Shown: positions 41,218 to 49,485, numbered from the stretch's first letter. The stretch is DNA of 64,000 nucleotides from WHSW01 sp963722175 (GCA_963722175.1 CAVRKA010000004.1:1302001-1366000), one strand, 5' to 3'. Notes: generated by a model from the sequence alone, not told the origin. Translations and numbers: made by a program.

Positions 41218-42628
41218 CGCGGGCTTCACGCTCCGCCTCCTCGGCGGCCTGTGCGAGCTCGGCGATCGAGTCCTCGATCCCGGACGCGATCTCGGCGACG
41301 TCGTCGATCGCGTCGTAGTCGGCGAGCAGCCCGAAGTTCATTCCGCCGTTGTAGCTCATGATCGCCACGAACAGGGCCTGCTCGGGCGGCAGGAAGCCGA
41401 CCGGGAAGATGTCCTCGAGCTCGCGCCCGAGCACGTAGAGCGGGAGCTGCGGCCCGGGGACGTTGGTGACCACGAGGTTGAAGAGCCGGGTGGAGAAGTT
41501 GACCCGCGCCGCCTGGGCGAGCAGGGTCGGCGGCGCGAAGTCGTTGAAGCGCGCGATCACCTCGGCGCCGAGCGCCTGCTTCGACTCCTTGACGCCCTCC
41601 ATGCCCCGGCGGCAGATCTCGAGCCGCTTAACCGGGTCCTCGACGTACACCGGGATCGGGCCGCGCAGGGCGACGAGCTTGTTGCCGAGCTGGCCGCGCT
41701 CGTCGGCGCCGCGGATCGAGACCGGGACCTGGGCGCGCAGCTCCATCCCCTCGGTGCGCACGCCGCGGGAGTGCAGCCAGCGCCGCACCGCGCCGGTGAC
41801 CACCGCGAGGACGACGTCGTTGACCGTGCCGCCGAGCGCCGACTTGATCCGCTTGAACTGATCGAGGTCGGCGCGCACCCATTCGAACCGGCGGTGCGAG
41901 CCCACCGGGACGTTGAGCGGTACGTCGGGCGCCGGGTTGGCGAAGTTCCAGCCCACCTCGCCGAGGGCCTCGACGGCCTCCGAGGCCTTGTGGAGCGTCT
42001 CGCGCGGGTGCTCGACCGCCTGCTCGACGCGGCGCACGAAGCCGATCGGCGCTCGCAGCACTCCCTCGGCGTCCTTGGCGAGCAGCTGCGCCGCCGACGG
42101 CGTCGGGCCGGCGACCCAGTCGTGGTCGGGCTCCGCCGGCTCCGGGACCGGCTGGACGTCGAAGAGCACGGTCGCGATGTCCACCCCGGAGACGCCGTCG
42201 ACGAGCGCGTGGTGGGTCTTGGTTACGAAGGCGAAGCGCTTGCGGGTCAGCCCCTGGACCATCCACAGCTCCCAGAGCGGCTTCGTCCGGTCGAGCGACT
42301 GGGAGAACACCCGCGCGGCCATGTTGCGCAGCTGCTCCTCCGAGCCCGGCGACGGCAGCGCCGAGTGGCGCACGTGGTATTCGAGGTTGAAGGCGGGGTC
42401 GTCGATCCAGAACGGTCGCCCGGTGGGCACCGGCGGGTAGGCGAGCTTCTGCCGGAACCGCGGGACCAGGTGGAGTCGCGAGTGGACGTGACCGAGGAGG
42501 TCCGCGTAGCTCGGCGGCGGCCCCTCGAAGATGCAGATCCCGCCGACGTGCATGTGGCTCGCCGAGCTCTCGTTGGTGAGAAAGGTGACGTCGAGCGCCG
42601 ACAGTCGATCCATGTGCCCCTGGGCCAT
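41195..42628 (-). CDS. Wax ester synthase/diacylglycerol acyltransferase (WS/DGAT)
   Basis: The 477-aa enzyme has the catalytic HHALVDG (HHxxxDG) motif, the N-terminal LSALDVTFL and PLWELWMVQGL, NDVVLAVVTGAVRRWL, and the C-terminal NLVVTNVPGP typical of the family. It transfers acyl groups from acyl-CoA to diacylglycerol or fatty alcohols for storage lipid or wax. It starts 19 bp from the divergent M28 gene; both strands have TAACTT/TAAGTT-like sequence between them. Confidence 0.9.
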   Translation of the reverse strand: MAQGHMDRLSALDVTFLTNESSASHMHVGGICIFEGPPPSYADLLGHVHSRLHLVPRFRQKLAYPPVPTGRPFWIDDPAFNLEYHVRHSALPSPGSEEQLRNMAARVFSQSLDRTKPLWELWMVQGLTRKRFAFVTKTHHALVDGVSGVDIATVLFDVQPVPEPAEPDHDWVAGPTPSAAQLLAKDAEGVLRAPIGFVRRVEQAVEHPRETLHKASEAVEALGEVGWNFANPAPDVPLNVPVGSHRRFEWVRADLDQFKRIKSALGGTVNDVVLAVVTGAVRRWLHSRGVRTEGMELRAQVPVSIRGADERGQLGNKLVALRGPIPVYVEDPVKRLEICRRGMEGVKESKQALGAEVIARFNDFAPPTLLAQAARVNFSTRLFNLVVTNVPGPQLPLYVLGRELEDIFPVGFLPPEQALFVAIMSYNGGMNFGLLADYDAIDDVAEIASGIEDSIAELAQAAEEAEREARDAETATA

Positions 42629-42634
42629 CGCGCC

Positions 42635-42640
42635 TAACTT
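42635..42640 (+). promoter_or_regulatory. -10 box of M28 peptidase gene
   Basis: TAACTT ends 7 nt before the ATG at 42648 in the very short divergent intergenic region. Confidence 0.45.
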
Positions 42641-42647
42641 ACCGCCA

Positions 42648-43547
42648 ATGCGCCGCCTCGCCGCCACCGGCCTGATCGCGCTCGCCCTCGCGGGATGCGG
42701 AGACGGCGGCGGGACGACGACCACGGAATTGGACGCCGGGTTCAATGCCGACCGCGCCTTCGAGGACCTCGCCGCGCAGGTGGAGATCGGGCCGCGGCCG
42801 GCGGGCTCGCCGGCGGCGCACGAAACGGCCGAGCTGATCGCCGGCCGGATGCGCGAGGCGGGCCTCGAGGCGGTGACGATCCAGGGTCCGTGGGAGAACG
42901 TGCTCGGGACGATCCCGGGTGACCTCCCGGGCGCGGTGATCGTCGGGGCCCACTACGACACCAAGGCCGGGGTCCCGAACTTCGTCGGCGCCAACGACGG
43001 CGCCTCGGGCGTCGCGGTCCTGCTCGAGCTGGCGCGCTCGCTGCCGCCGCGGCTCGCCGGCCCGTCGGTGCAGCTGGTCGCCTTCGACGCCGAGGAGGCA
43101 CGCGGCGACCGTGACTTCGACGTCGACGGCACCCGCGGCAGCCGCCAGTACGTCGAGTACGCCCGCAACGGCGGCGAGCAGGGATCGGTCCCGCTGAGCG
43201 AGATCAAGGCGATGGTCCTCTTCGACCTGGTCGGCGACTGCGACCTGCAGCTCCCCTACGAGCAGAACTCCGACCAGGACCTCTACGCGCTGTTCGCGGT
43301 GACCGCGGCGGAGCTCTACGGCGATGCCGGCCCGTTCCGGTTCAACACCTTCCCGGTCGGCGACGACCACGAGCCGTTCCTGCAGGCGGGGATCCCGGCG
43401 GTCGACTTCATCGACTTCACCTACGGCCCCGGCGCGCCACCGGGCCTCTATTGGCACACCGCGAAGGACACGCTCGACAAGGTCTGCCCGGCGAGCCTGG
43501 AGACCGTCGGCGAGGTCGCCCTGCGCGCGATCCCGAAGATCCGCTGA
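42648..43547 (+). CDS. M28 family metallopeptidase, lipoprotein
   Basis: The 299-aa protein has a lipobox LALAGC at about residues 12-17 and an M28 aminopeptidase fold. Zinc ligands are visible in GAHYDTK, GANDGASG, DAEEARGD, FDLVGDCD and the late DDHEPFL. It would act on the outer face of the membrane and remove N-terminal residues or cyclise them (glutaminyl-cyclase relatives share the fold). Transcription is probably leaderless. Confidence 0.85.
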   Translation: MRRLAATGLIALALAGCGDGGGTTTTELDAGFNADRAFEDLAAQVEIGPRPAGSPAAHETAELIAGRMREAGLEAVTIQGPWENVLGTIPGDLPGAVIVGAHYDTKAGVPNFVGANDGASGVAVLLELARSLPPRLAGPSVQLVAFDAEEARGDRDFDVDGTRGSRQYVEYARNGGEQGSVPLSEIKAMVLFDLVGDCDLQLPYEQNSDQDLYALFAVTAAELYGDAGPFRFNTFPVGDDHEPFLQAGIPAVDFIDFTYGPGAPPGLYWHTAKDTLDKVCPASLETVGEVALRAIPKIR

Positions 43548-43599
43548 GTAGTGCGCGTGGGGCAGGCCGGCGGCCCCAGCGGACGAACCCCCAACGCGG

Positions 43600-43645
43600 C
43601 GAACGTCCCGGAATGTGCCCTGGAGGGGCTACTCAGGGACGTTCG
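43600..43645. repeat. 46-bp inverted-repeat element, family B copy 1
   Basis: Arms CGAACGTCCC (43600-43609) and GGGACGTTCG (43636-43645) enclose 26 bp starting GGAATGT. The copy at 63432-63477 has identical arms, the same length and the same GGAATGT. It lies between the M28 stop and the ispH start. Confidence 0.7.
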
Positions 43646-43763
43646 GCGATGTTGCGTCTTGGACGAAAGCGCACGTGGTCGCCCGGCTTGCCGGCAGCCA
43701 GCATGGTGTGGCCACCAGGCTCACCAGGTGCCGCCCGCGCACACCCGCGGCTACCCTTGTCGC

Positions 43764-44735
43764 ATCGCCCCGGCCACCGAAACCCATGCCCCGAAGCGGA
43801 TCCTGCTCGCCGCGCCGCGCGGTTACTGCGCGGGGGTCGATCGCGCCGTGGTGACGGTCGAGAAGGCCCTCGACATGTACGGGCCGCCGGTGTACGTGCG
43901 CAAGGAGATCGTTCACAACAAGCACGTGGTCGAGCAGCTCGCCGAGCGCGGGGCGATCTTCGTCGAGGAGGAGACCGAGGTGCCCGAGGGCGCCCTGGTC
44001 GTGTTCTCCGCCCACGGGGTCGCGCCGGCCGTCCACGACAACGCCGCCGCGCGCAACCTGCGGACGATCGACGCCACCTGCCCCCTCGTCACCAAGGTCC
44101 ACGTCGAGGCCCGCAAGTTCGCCGAGCAGGGCTACACGATCATCCTGATCGGCCACCAGGGCCACGAGGAGGTCGAGGGAACGACCGGCGAGGCGCCCGA
44201 CAACATCATCCTCGTCGAGACGGTCGCCGACGTCGACGCGCTCGAGCTCCCGGACCCCGACCATGTCGCCTTCATCACCCAGACGACGCTCTCGGTCGAC
44301 GAGACCGGCGAGATCATCGCCCGGCTGCGCGAGCGCTTCCCGGCGATCACGGCGCCGAAGTCCGACGACATCTGTTACGCGACCACCAACCGCCAGATCG
44401 CGGTCAAGCAGCTCGCCCGCGAGTGCGAGCTGGTGCTGGTGATCGGCTCCACGAACTCCTCGAACTCCAACCGGCTGGTCGAGGTCGCCCGTGAGCACGG
44501 CGCTGCCTCGCACCTGATCGACAACGCCTCGCAGGTCGACCCGGCCTGGCTCGAGGGCGTCGAGACCATCGGGATCACGTCGGGCGCCAGCGCTCCCGAG
44601 GAGCTGGTCGCGGAGCTGGTCGAGTACTTCCGCGAGCGCGGGGCCGACGACGTCGCCGAGCTGCGCGCGGTGGACGAGGACGTCCGCTTCATGCTGCCGA
44701 AGAAGATCCGCACCGAGCTCGCCGCCCGGGCGTAG
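43764..44735 (+). CDS. ispH: 4-hydroxy-3-methylbut-2-enyl diphosphate reductase
   Basis: IspH makes IPP and DMAPP in the last step of the MEP pathway and uses a 4Fe-4S cluster. All three cluster cysteines are seen, in RGYCAGVDRAV, DATCPLV and DICYATTNRQ, with the E-containing TTLSVDET and SSNSNRL segments. The full 323-residue core is present. No ATG, GTG or TTG occurs in frame between a GTG at 43551 and the first cluster cysteine. TACCCT lies 6 nt before ATC at 43764, so an ATC start on a leaderless transcript is possible; the alternative is a 394-aa protein that reads through the inverted repeat. Confidence 0.9.
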   Translation: MAPATETHAPKRILLAAPRGYCAGVDRAVVTVEKALDMYGPPVYVRKEIVHNKHVVEQLAERGAIFVEEETEVPEGALVVFSAHGVAPAVHDNAAARNLRTIDATCPLVTKVHVEARKFAEQGYTIILIGHQGHEEVEGTTGEAPDNIILVETVADVDALELPDPDHVAFITQTTLSVDETGEIIARLRERFPAITAPKSDDICYATTNRQIAVKQLARECELVLVIGSTNSSNSNRLVEVAREHGAASHLIDNASQVDPAWLEGVETIGITSGASAPEELVAELVEYFRERGADDVAELRAVDEDVRFMLPKKIRTELAARA

Positions 44736-44861
44736 CTCAACTGCCGCGAACCGCATCCTGACCGTCTCTACGGGGGTCAAGGTGCGGCTCGACTGCCAAA
44801 CCGGCCTCGTTCCCGCTATAAGCGGAGCGAATGCAGAAGCGGACCGGATCAGCAAGACCGA

Positions 44862-44889
44862 TAAAGGTTCCTGCCCCGCCCGCCGATAA
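44862..44889 (+). promoter_or_regulatory. Sigma-28-like promoter without obvious gene
   Basis: TAAAGGTT, 12 bp, GCCGATAA is nearly the FliA/WhiG consensus and has the same spacing as the site before the GGDEF gene. The predicted start (about 44896) coincides with the hairpin at 44897-44917. The next gene (45008) has its own -10. Confidence 0.45.
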
Positions 44890-44896
44890 GAACTCT

Positions 44897-44920
44897 ACGG
44901 CGCCCTCTGGGCGTCGTTTT
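44897..44920 (+). terminator. Hairpin with T-run downstream of ispH
   Basis: ACGGCGCCC pairs with GGGCGTCGT (one G-T) across TCT and is followed by TTT. It is the only good terminator between ispH and the CDF gene. The 270 bp between the two genes hold no coding sequence I can support. Confidence 0.5.
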
Positions 44921-44994
44921 GCGTTGCTTGGCCGCGCTCAGCCCTCCCCGGCGGCGCCAGGGGGGAGATCAGCTGCGCCGCCCGGGCCCGCGGG

Positions 44995-45000
44995 TACCTT
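44995..45000 (+). promoter_or_regulatory. -10 box of CDF gene
   Basis: TACCTT ends 7 nt before the ATG at 45008. Confidence 0.45.
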
Positions 45001-45007
45001 GAGGTCC

Positions 45008-45919
45008 ATGCACGGGCCAGGCGAACAAGCTCACGCGCACGGGGTCGATCTCGAGCGCAAGGGGTCGAAGCGGGCGCTGAAGATCGTCCTCGTCCTCACC
45101 TCGGCGTTCCTGGTCGCCGAGGTGGTCGGTGGGCTGATCGCGGGCAGCCTCGCGCTGCTCGCCGACGCCGGCCACATGCTCTCCGACAGCGTCTCGCTCG
45201 GCGTCGCCCTGTTCGCGGCCTGGCTCGCAGGGCGCCCCGGCGGCCCCAGCCGGACCTTCGGCTACCGGCGCGCCGAGATCCTCGCGGCGCTCTTCAACGG
45301 CGTCACCCTGGTCGCGATCTCGATCTGGATCTTCATCGAGGCCGGGATGCGGTTCTCGGACCCGCCCGAGGTCGAGGCCGGGCTGATGCTGGCCGTTGCC
45401 GTCGGCGGCCTGCTCGTCAACCTGGTCGCGGCGCGGATCCTCCACGGCCATGCGGGCGAGAGCCTCAACGTCTCGGCGGCGCTCCGCCACGTGGTCGCCG
45501 ACATCCTCGGGTCGGTCGGGGTGATCGTCGCCGCGCTGATCATCCTCGGCACCGGCTGGGAGTACGCGGACCCGGTGGTCAGCGTCGCGATCGGCATCCT
45601 CATCCTCGCCAGCTCGTGGACGATCCTGCGCGACTCGGTGCGGATCCTGCTCGAGGCCTCGCCGACGGGCATGGAGGTCGACGAGGTCGGCCGGGCGATG
45701 GCCGCGGTCGCCGGCGTCAGCCAGGTCCACGATCTGCACGTGTGGACGATCACCTCGGGGTTCTTGGCGCTGTCGGCGCACGTGCTGGTCGACCGCGAGA
45801 CCGACTGCCATGCGACCCGCCGCGAGGTCGAGGCGATGCTGCACGAGCGCTTCGGGCTCGACCACACCACGCTGCAGGTCGACCACGAGGGCGGCGAGCT
45901 GCTGCAGATCGAGACGTGA
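45008..45919 (+). CDS. Cation diffusion facilitator (CDF) metal exporter
   Basis: The 303-aa protein has six membrane helices. HxxxD metal sites are in TM2 (DAGHMLSDS) and TM5 (RHVVADILGS), with a C-terminal ferredoxin-like domain (VHDLHVWTITSGF). The His-rich N-terminus (AHAHG) is typical of Zn2+ exporters such as CzcD/ZitB. TACCTT stands 7 nt before the ATG (leaderless). The GNAT gene overlaps its stop (GTGA). Confidence 0.9.
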   Translation: MHGPGEQAHAHGVDLERKGSKRALKIVLVLTSAFLVAEVVGGLIAGSLALLADAGHMLSDSVSLGVALFAAWLAGRPGGPSRTFGYRRAEILAALFNGVTLVAISIWIFIEAGMRFSDPPEVEAGLMLAVAVGGLLVNLVAARILHGHAGESLNVSAALRHVVADILGSVGVIVAALIILGTGWEYADPVVSVAIGILILASSWTILRDSVRILLEASPTGMEVDEVGRAMAAVAGVSQVHDLHVWTITSGFLALSAHVLVDRETDCHATRREVEAMLHERFGLDHTTLQVDHEGGELLQIET

Positions 45920-46374
45920 TCGCCGAACGCGACGGTTACGTGATCACCGACGACCCGGGTCGCCTGGACGTCGACGCGATCTGGGGCTACCTGCGCGGCG
46001 CCTACTGGTCGCCGAACGTCCCGCGGGACGTCGTCGCCCGGTCGATCGAGGGATCCCTCTGTCTGGGCCTCTACGCGCCCGGCGGCGGGCAGGCCGGGTT
46101 CGCGAGAGCGGTCACCGACGCGGCGACCTACGCCTGGATCGCCGATGTCTTCGTGCTCGAGCCCCATCGGGGGCGCGGCCTCGGGGTCTGGCTGATCGAG
46201 ACGCTGCTCGACCACCCGCGGTTGCAGGGGCTGCGCCTGATCACCCTGAACACCGCCGACGCCCACGACCTCTACGAGCGCTTCGGCTTCGTTCGCGACG
46301 GCGAGCGGCGGATGGTCCGCCACGTCTCGCCGGCGGAGCTCTACGGGAGCGCCGCGGAGAAGCTGACCGAGTAG
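45916..46374 (+). CDS. GNAT family N-acetyltransferase
   Basis: The 152-aa acetyltransferase has the acetyl-CoA loop LEPHRGRGLGVWL (Q/RxxGxG/A form) and the late LYERFGFVRDGE strand. It starts with GTG overlapping the CDF stop by 3 nt, so the two are coupled. The acceptor is unknown. The 3' end overlaps the convergent gene at 46341 by 34 nt. Confidence 0.85.
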   Translation: MIAERDGYVITDDPGRLDVDAIWGYLRGAYWSPNVPRDVVARSIEGSLCLGLYAPGGGQAGFARAVTDAATYAWIADVFVLEPHRGRGLGVWLIETLLDHPRLQGLRLITLNTADAHDLYERFGFVRDGERRMVRHVSPAELYGSAAEKLTE

Positions 46375-47162
46375 ACGTCGATGCCGGCGCCGGCGTCGAG
46401 CCGCAGCGAGTGCGGCTCGTGGCGCGGATGGACCGCGAGGTCGTAGAGGCCGGGCGCGGTCACCGCCACCGACCGCGCCTCGCCCCCGTCGACGGCTACC
46501 CGGAGCTCGCCCTCGCCGTCCACCGAGGCATGGGCGCCACCGGCCTCGTAGGAGAGCTCCAGCGTCCGCTCCGGCCCACCACGCCAGGGTTCGGTCAGCG
46601 AGCCGCCCGGCAGAACCTCCTCGCTCGGCGGCGCGACCAGCGCCCCCGGCGAATCGGTCGGCCGCAGTGGCTCGAGCGGCGGGGGAGGGTCGAAGCCCGG
46701 GTCGAGCGCGGCCAGCTCGGCCACGATCGCCCGCTCGGTCGCCTCGTACGCGCCCTCGCCGAAGTGGACCCAGCGCAACGCGCCCCCCTGACCCCACAGG
46801 AACAGCGACGGCCAGCCCCGGCAGCCGTAGTCGTGCCAGACCGCGTAGCGGCTGTCGTCGGCGATCGGATGGGAGACCCCGAGTCGCTCGAGCGCCGGGG
46901 CGAGCGCGTCCCGCTCGGCGGTGAACGGGAAGCGGGGCGAGTGGATCCCGAGCGTCGCCAGGCCGGCCGTGCGGTAGCGCTCGGTCCAGGCGAGCACGTA
47001 CGGAAGGGCGCGGATGCTGTTCAGTTGCGCGAAGTCGAAGAAGTGGACGAGCACCGGTCCCGCCGCCGTCAGCTCGGCGAGCACCGGAGGGCGCTCGGTG
47101 TTCAGCCAGCGCAGGCGGGGAGGGAGGACGGGCGCGGCGATGTTGTCGCGGTCGGGGCGCAG
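46341..47162 (-). CDS. Thioredoxin-fold protein lacking the CxxC motif
   Basis: The first domain follows DipZ/TlpA-like thioredoxins (VLVHFFDF ... SIRALPYVLAW ... GCRGWPSLFLWGQ, with the cis-proline strand). At the place of CxxC stands AQLNS, so disulfide chemistry is not expected. A C-terminal beta-sandwich of about 110 residues follows (ERTLELSYEAGG, GLYDLAVHPRHE). The start is uncertain: CTG at 47162 is 9 nt after TACGAT and keeps the conserved N-terminus, while the only canonical start (GTG 47276) lies on top of the divergent gene's start codon. Confidence 0.65.
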   Translation of the reverse strand: MRPDRDNIAAPVLPPRLRWLNTERPPVLAELTAAGPVLVHFFDFAQLNSIRALPYVLAWTERYRTAGLATLGIHSPRFPFTAERDALAPALERLGVSHPIADDSRYAVWHDYGCRGWPSLFLWGQGGALRWVHFGEGAYEATERAIVAELAALDPGFDPPPPLEPLRPTDSPGALVAPPSEEVLPGGSLTEPWRGGPERTLELSYEAGGAHASVDGEGELRVAVDGGEARSVAVTAPGLYDLAVHPRHEPHSLRLDAGAGIDVYSVSFSAALP

Positions 47163-47277
47163 GGGGCCGGGATCGTAAGCGAGGCACAGCGCCGTTGGCG
47201 AGCGCGCGATTCGCCGTGGTTGACGCCCGTTATGCTGAGCGCTCGTCGAAACCGAGCAACAGCGGAAGGGGAGCACC

Positions 47278-47886
47278 GTGAACGATCGGATCTGGGAGCG
47301 GATTGAGCGCAGTCGCGAGCGGTGGAACGTCCTTCGCCACCCCTTCTACAAGCGCTGGTCGGACGGTGACCTGACCGCCGACGAGCTGGCCCGCTACTCG
47401 GGCCAGTACCGCCACGCGGTCGCGGCGATCGCGGCGATCAGTGCCGAGGCCGCCGACGCGCTTCCCGAGCGGGATGAGCTGCGCCGTCACGCCGCCGAGG
47501 AGCTCGGCCACGTCCGCCTCTGGGACGGCTTCGTCGAGGCCGCCGGCGGCGACGCCGGCGACGCGCCGACGATCGAGACCGAGGAGTGCGTGCGGGCCTG
47601 GACCGAGCCCGGCGAGCTCGCCGAGAAGCTGGTCCGCCTGTACGCGATCGAGAGCGGGCAGCCGGAGATCTCGAGCACCAAGCGCGCCGGCCTGCTCGAC
47701 CGCTACGGCTTCGCGGAGGGCGCCGGGACCGCCTACTTCCGGGTCCACGAACGGCGCGACGCCGAGCATGCCGCCGAGGTCCGCGAGCTGATCGGCGAGA
47801 TCGGCGACGGCGCTGATCCCGACGAGCTCGTCGCCGCCGCGGAGTCGGCCTTCCGGGCCAACTGGCGGCTGCTCGACGGGGTCTGA
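47278..47886 (+). CDS. TenA/PqqC-like iron-containing redox enzyme family protein
   Basis: The 202-aa all-helical protein has candidate metal ligands in HAAEELGHVRLW, AIESGQPEIS and RVHERRDAEHA, the arrangement of heme-oxygenase-like diiron oxidases (CADD/UndA type). It might oxidise a small organic substrate with O2. GGAAGGGGAG lies 5 nt before the GTG. TATGCT at about 47231 is a possible -10. A membrane peptide gene follows after 11 nt. Confidence 0.75.
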   Translation: MNDRIWERIERSRERWNVLRHPFYKRWSDGDLTADELARYSGQYRHAVAAIAAISAEAADALPERDELRRHAAEELGHVRLWDGFVEAAGGDAGDAPTIETEECVRAWTEPGELAEKLVRLYAIESGQPEISSTKRAGLLDRYGFAEGAGTAYFRVHERRDAEHAAEVRELIGEIGDGADPDELVAAAESAFRANWRLLDGV

Positions 47887-47897
47887 GCGAGCACTAA

Positions 47898-48053
47898 ATG
47901 CACAGCCGGGGCGACCGCCTGATCGGGATCGTCCTCGGGCTGGTCCTGGGCGTCGCGATCGTCGCCATCTTCGTCTTCGTCTTCAGCGAAGACACCGTCG
48001 ACGCCCCCTCGATCAACAAGGGGACGTCGACGGAACGCTCCGCTGAGCCTTAA
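47898..48053 (+). CDS. Single-span membrane peptide (51 aa)
   Basis: Begins MHSRGDRLIGIVLGLVLGVA, with one strong hydrophobic helix to about residue 29 and a polar tail SEDTVDAPSINKGTSTER. The gene starts 11 nt after the diiron protein stop and is probably cotranscribed. No ribosome-binding site is obvious. Function unknown. Confidence 0.5.
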   Translation: MHSRGDRLIGIVLGLVLGVAIVAIFVFVFSEDTVDAPSINKGTSTERSAEP

Positions 48054-48056
48054 CCG

Positions 48057-48890
48057 CTATGCGCCGAGGATCGCCCCGACCAGGTCGCCGTTGAACGGCT
48101 CGGTGCCGTTGACCACGTTGACGCCCCCGAACGAGGTGTGGGCGTGCAGGTAGTCGAGCTCGTGGCGCAGGTCGCCGACCCCGTTCGAGCCCGCCAGCGG
48201 CGCGAGCTGGACGGTGCTGAGGACGCCGATCGCCCTCCCCGAGCCGTCCATGAACCCGCTACCCGAGTCGCCCGGGATCCCCGGGGTGACCGTGTAGACG
48301 TCGCGGCTCCAGCCTCCGCCCTGGCTCTGGACGACGACGCCCTGCTTCGGGCTGAGCTTCGTCACCCCGCCGCGGAGCGACGAGTTGCCGTAGGTGAACA
48401 CCGTGTCGCCGAGCATCGCGGCCGATGAGCCGAGCCCGGTCGGGCCGCCGAAGCCGGGGACTGACGGGTTGACGTTCGCGACGTCGGCCGGATTGAGCCT
48501 GACGAGCGCGAAGTCGTTGTAGGCGCAGGTGTCAGGGTCGGTCTCGCCGAGCGCCTGCATCGTGATCCACGAGTTGTAGACCAGGGTTCCCGGCTGGCTC
48601 GCACCGGTGACCTGGACCGGCGTCCCGATCGGGAGCGACGCGCTGTCGCAGCCGTCCGTCTCCGTGGCGGCGCCGGTGCCCGAGCAGTGGGCGGCCTGGC
48701 CGATGTAGACCCCGCCCCCGTCCTGGTAGATGAAGTTGGCGGTGCACTGGGCGCCCTGGGTGACCGTCTGGACGCCCGGATGGATCGTCGCCGATCCGGC
48801 CGGCGCCCACGCGCCGGCGACGCTTGGCGCGAGCGCGGCGATTACAAGCGTGAGCCCGGCAAGCACGCCGAGCAGCTTGCTCCGTTGCAT
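48057..48890 (-). CDS. Secreted trypsin-like (S1) serine protease
   Basis: The 277-aa protein has a signal peptide (LLGVLAGLTLVIAALAPSVA) and a chymotrypsin fold with His in GQAAHCS, Asp in YNDFALVRL and Ser in PGDSGSG. Cysteines around the histidine suggest disulfides. Length and lack of a regulatory domain suggest a stand-alone extracellular protease. It is divergent from the gene at 49030, and the region between carries two CCAATTGG palindromes. Confidence 0.85.
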   Translation of the reverse strand: MQRSKLLGVLAGLTLVIAALAPSVAGAWAPAGSATIHPGVQTVTQGAQCTANFIYQDGGGVYIGQAAHCSGTGAATETDGCDSASLPIGTPVQVTGASQPGTLVYNSWITMQALGETDPDTCAYNDFALVRLNPADVANVNPSVPGFGGPTGLGSSAAMLGDTVFTYGNSSLRGGVTKLSPKQGVVVQSQGGGWSRDVYTVTPGIPGDSGSGFMDGSGRAIGVLSTVQLAPLAGSNGVGDLRHELDYLHAHTSFGGVNVVNGTEPFNGDLVGAILGA

Positions 48891-48937
48891 AGATACATCT
48901 CCCGTCTAATCCCCCCGGGCCCCCCATAGGACCCGGT

Positions 48938-48969
48938 CCAATTGGCCGGCAACCTTACCCAATTGGCCG
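48938..48969. promoter_or_regulatory. Paired CCAATTGGCCG operator-like sites
   Basis: CCAATTGGCCG occurs at 48938-48948 and 48959-48969, a 21-bp step (two helical turns). Each contains the palindrome CCAATTGG. They lie in the divergent region between the protease and the cupredoxin-like gene. Confidence 0.45.
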
Positions 48970-49029
48970 CCGAGCCAACCCCGGTTCATTGAGGCTGCGC
49001 TTAGGCTCGGCACCGTAAGATCCCACGCC

Positions 49030-49485
49030 ATGCAGAGAACGCCCGCCCTGATCGGCGCCGTCGCCCTGGTGGTGATCGTCGCCCTGTTCCTCATCCTCCG
49101 CGGCGGCGACGACGACGACTCGACGACGACGGCCGCGACGACGACGACCACGGCCGAACCCACGACCACCGAGTCGACGACGAAGGAGACCACCAAGGAG
49201 GAGCCGCCGACGCCCGAGCCCGACGTGGCGACGATCGTGATCAAGGACGGCCAGCCGGTCGGCGGCGTTCAGGAGCTGAGCTTCACCGAGGGTGACGACA
49301 TCCGCTTCGTGGTCGAGTCCGACGTCTCCGACGAGGTCCACTTCCACGGCTACGACGTCGGGAAGGACGTCGAGGCCGGCGGCAGCGTCGAGTTCGACGT
49401 CCCGGCAACGCTGACCGGCGTGTTCGAGGTCGAGCTCGAGGAGCGCGTCGTGCCGATCGCCGAGATCACGGTCGACCCGAGCTGA
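49030..49485 (+). CDS. Membrane-anchored cupredoxin-like protein
   Basis: The 151-aa product has a signal-anchor (ALIGAVALVVIVALFLILRG), an Asp stretch and a Thr/Glu-rich linker of about 35 residues, then a beta-sandwich of about 85 residues (DIRFVVESDVSDEVHFHGYD). The domain resembles cupredoxins such as EfeO/Cup-type. HFHG offers metal ligands, but a Cys ligand is missing. TAAGAT stands 8 nt before the ATG. Confidence 0.65.
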   Translation: MQRTPALIGAVALVVIVALFLILRGGDDDDSTTTAATTTTTAEPTTTESTTKETTKEEPPTPEPDVATIVIKDGQPVGGVQELSFTEGDDIRFVVESDVSDEVHFHGYDVGKDVEAGGSVEFDVPATLTGVFEVELEERVVPIAEITVDPS

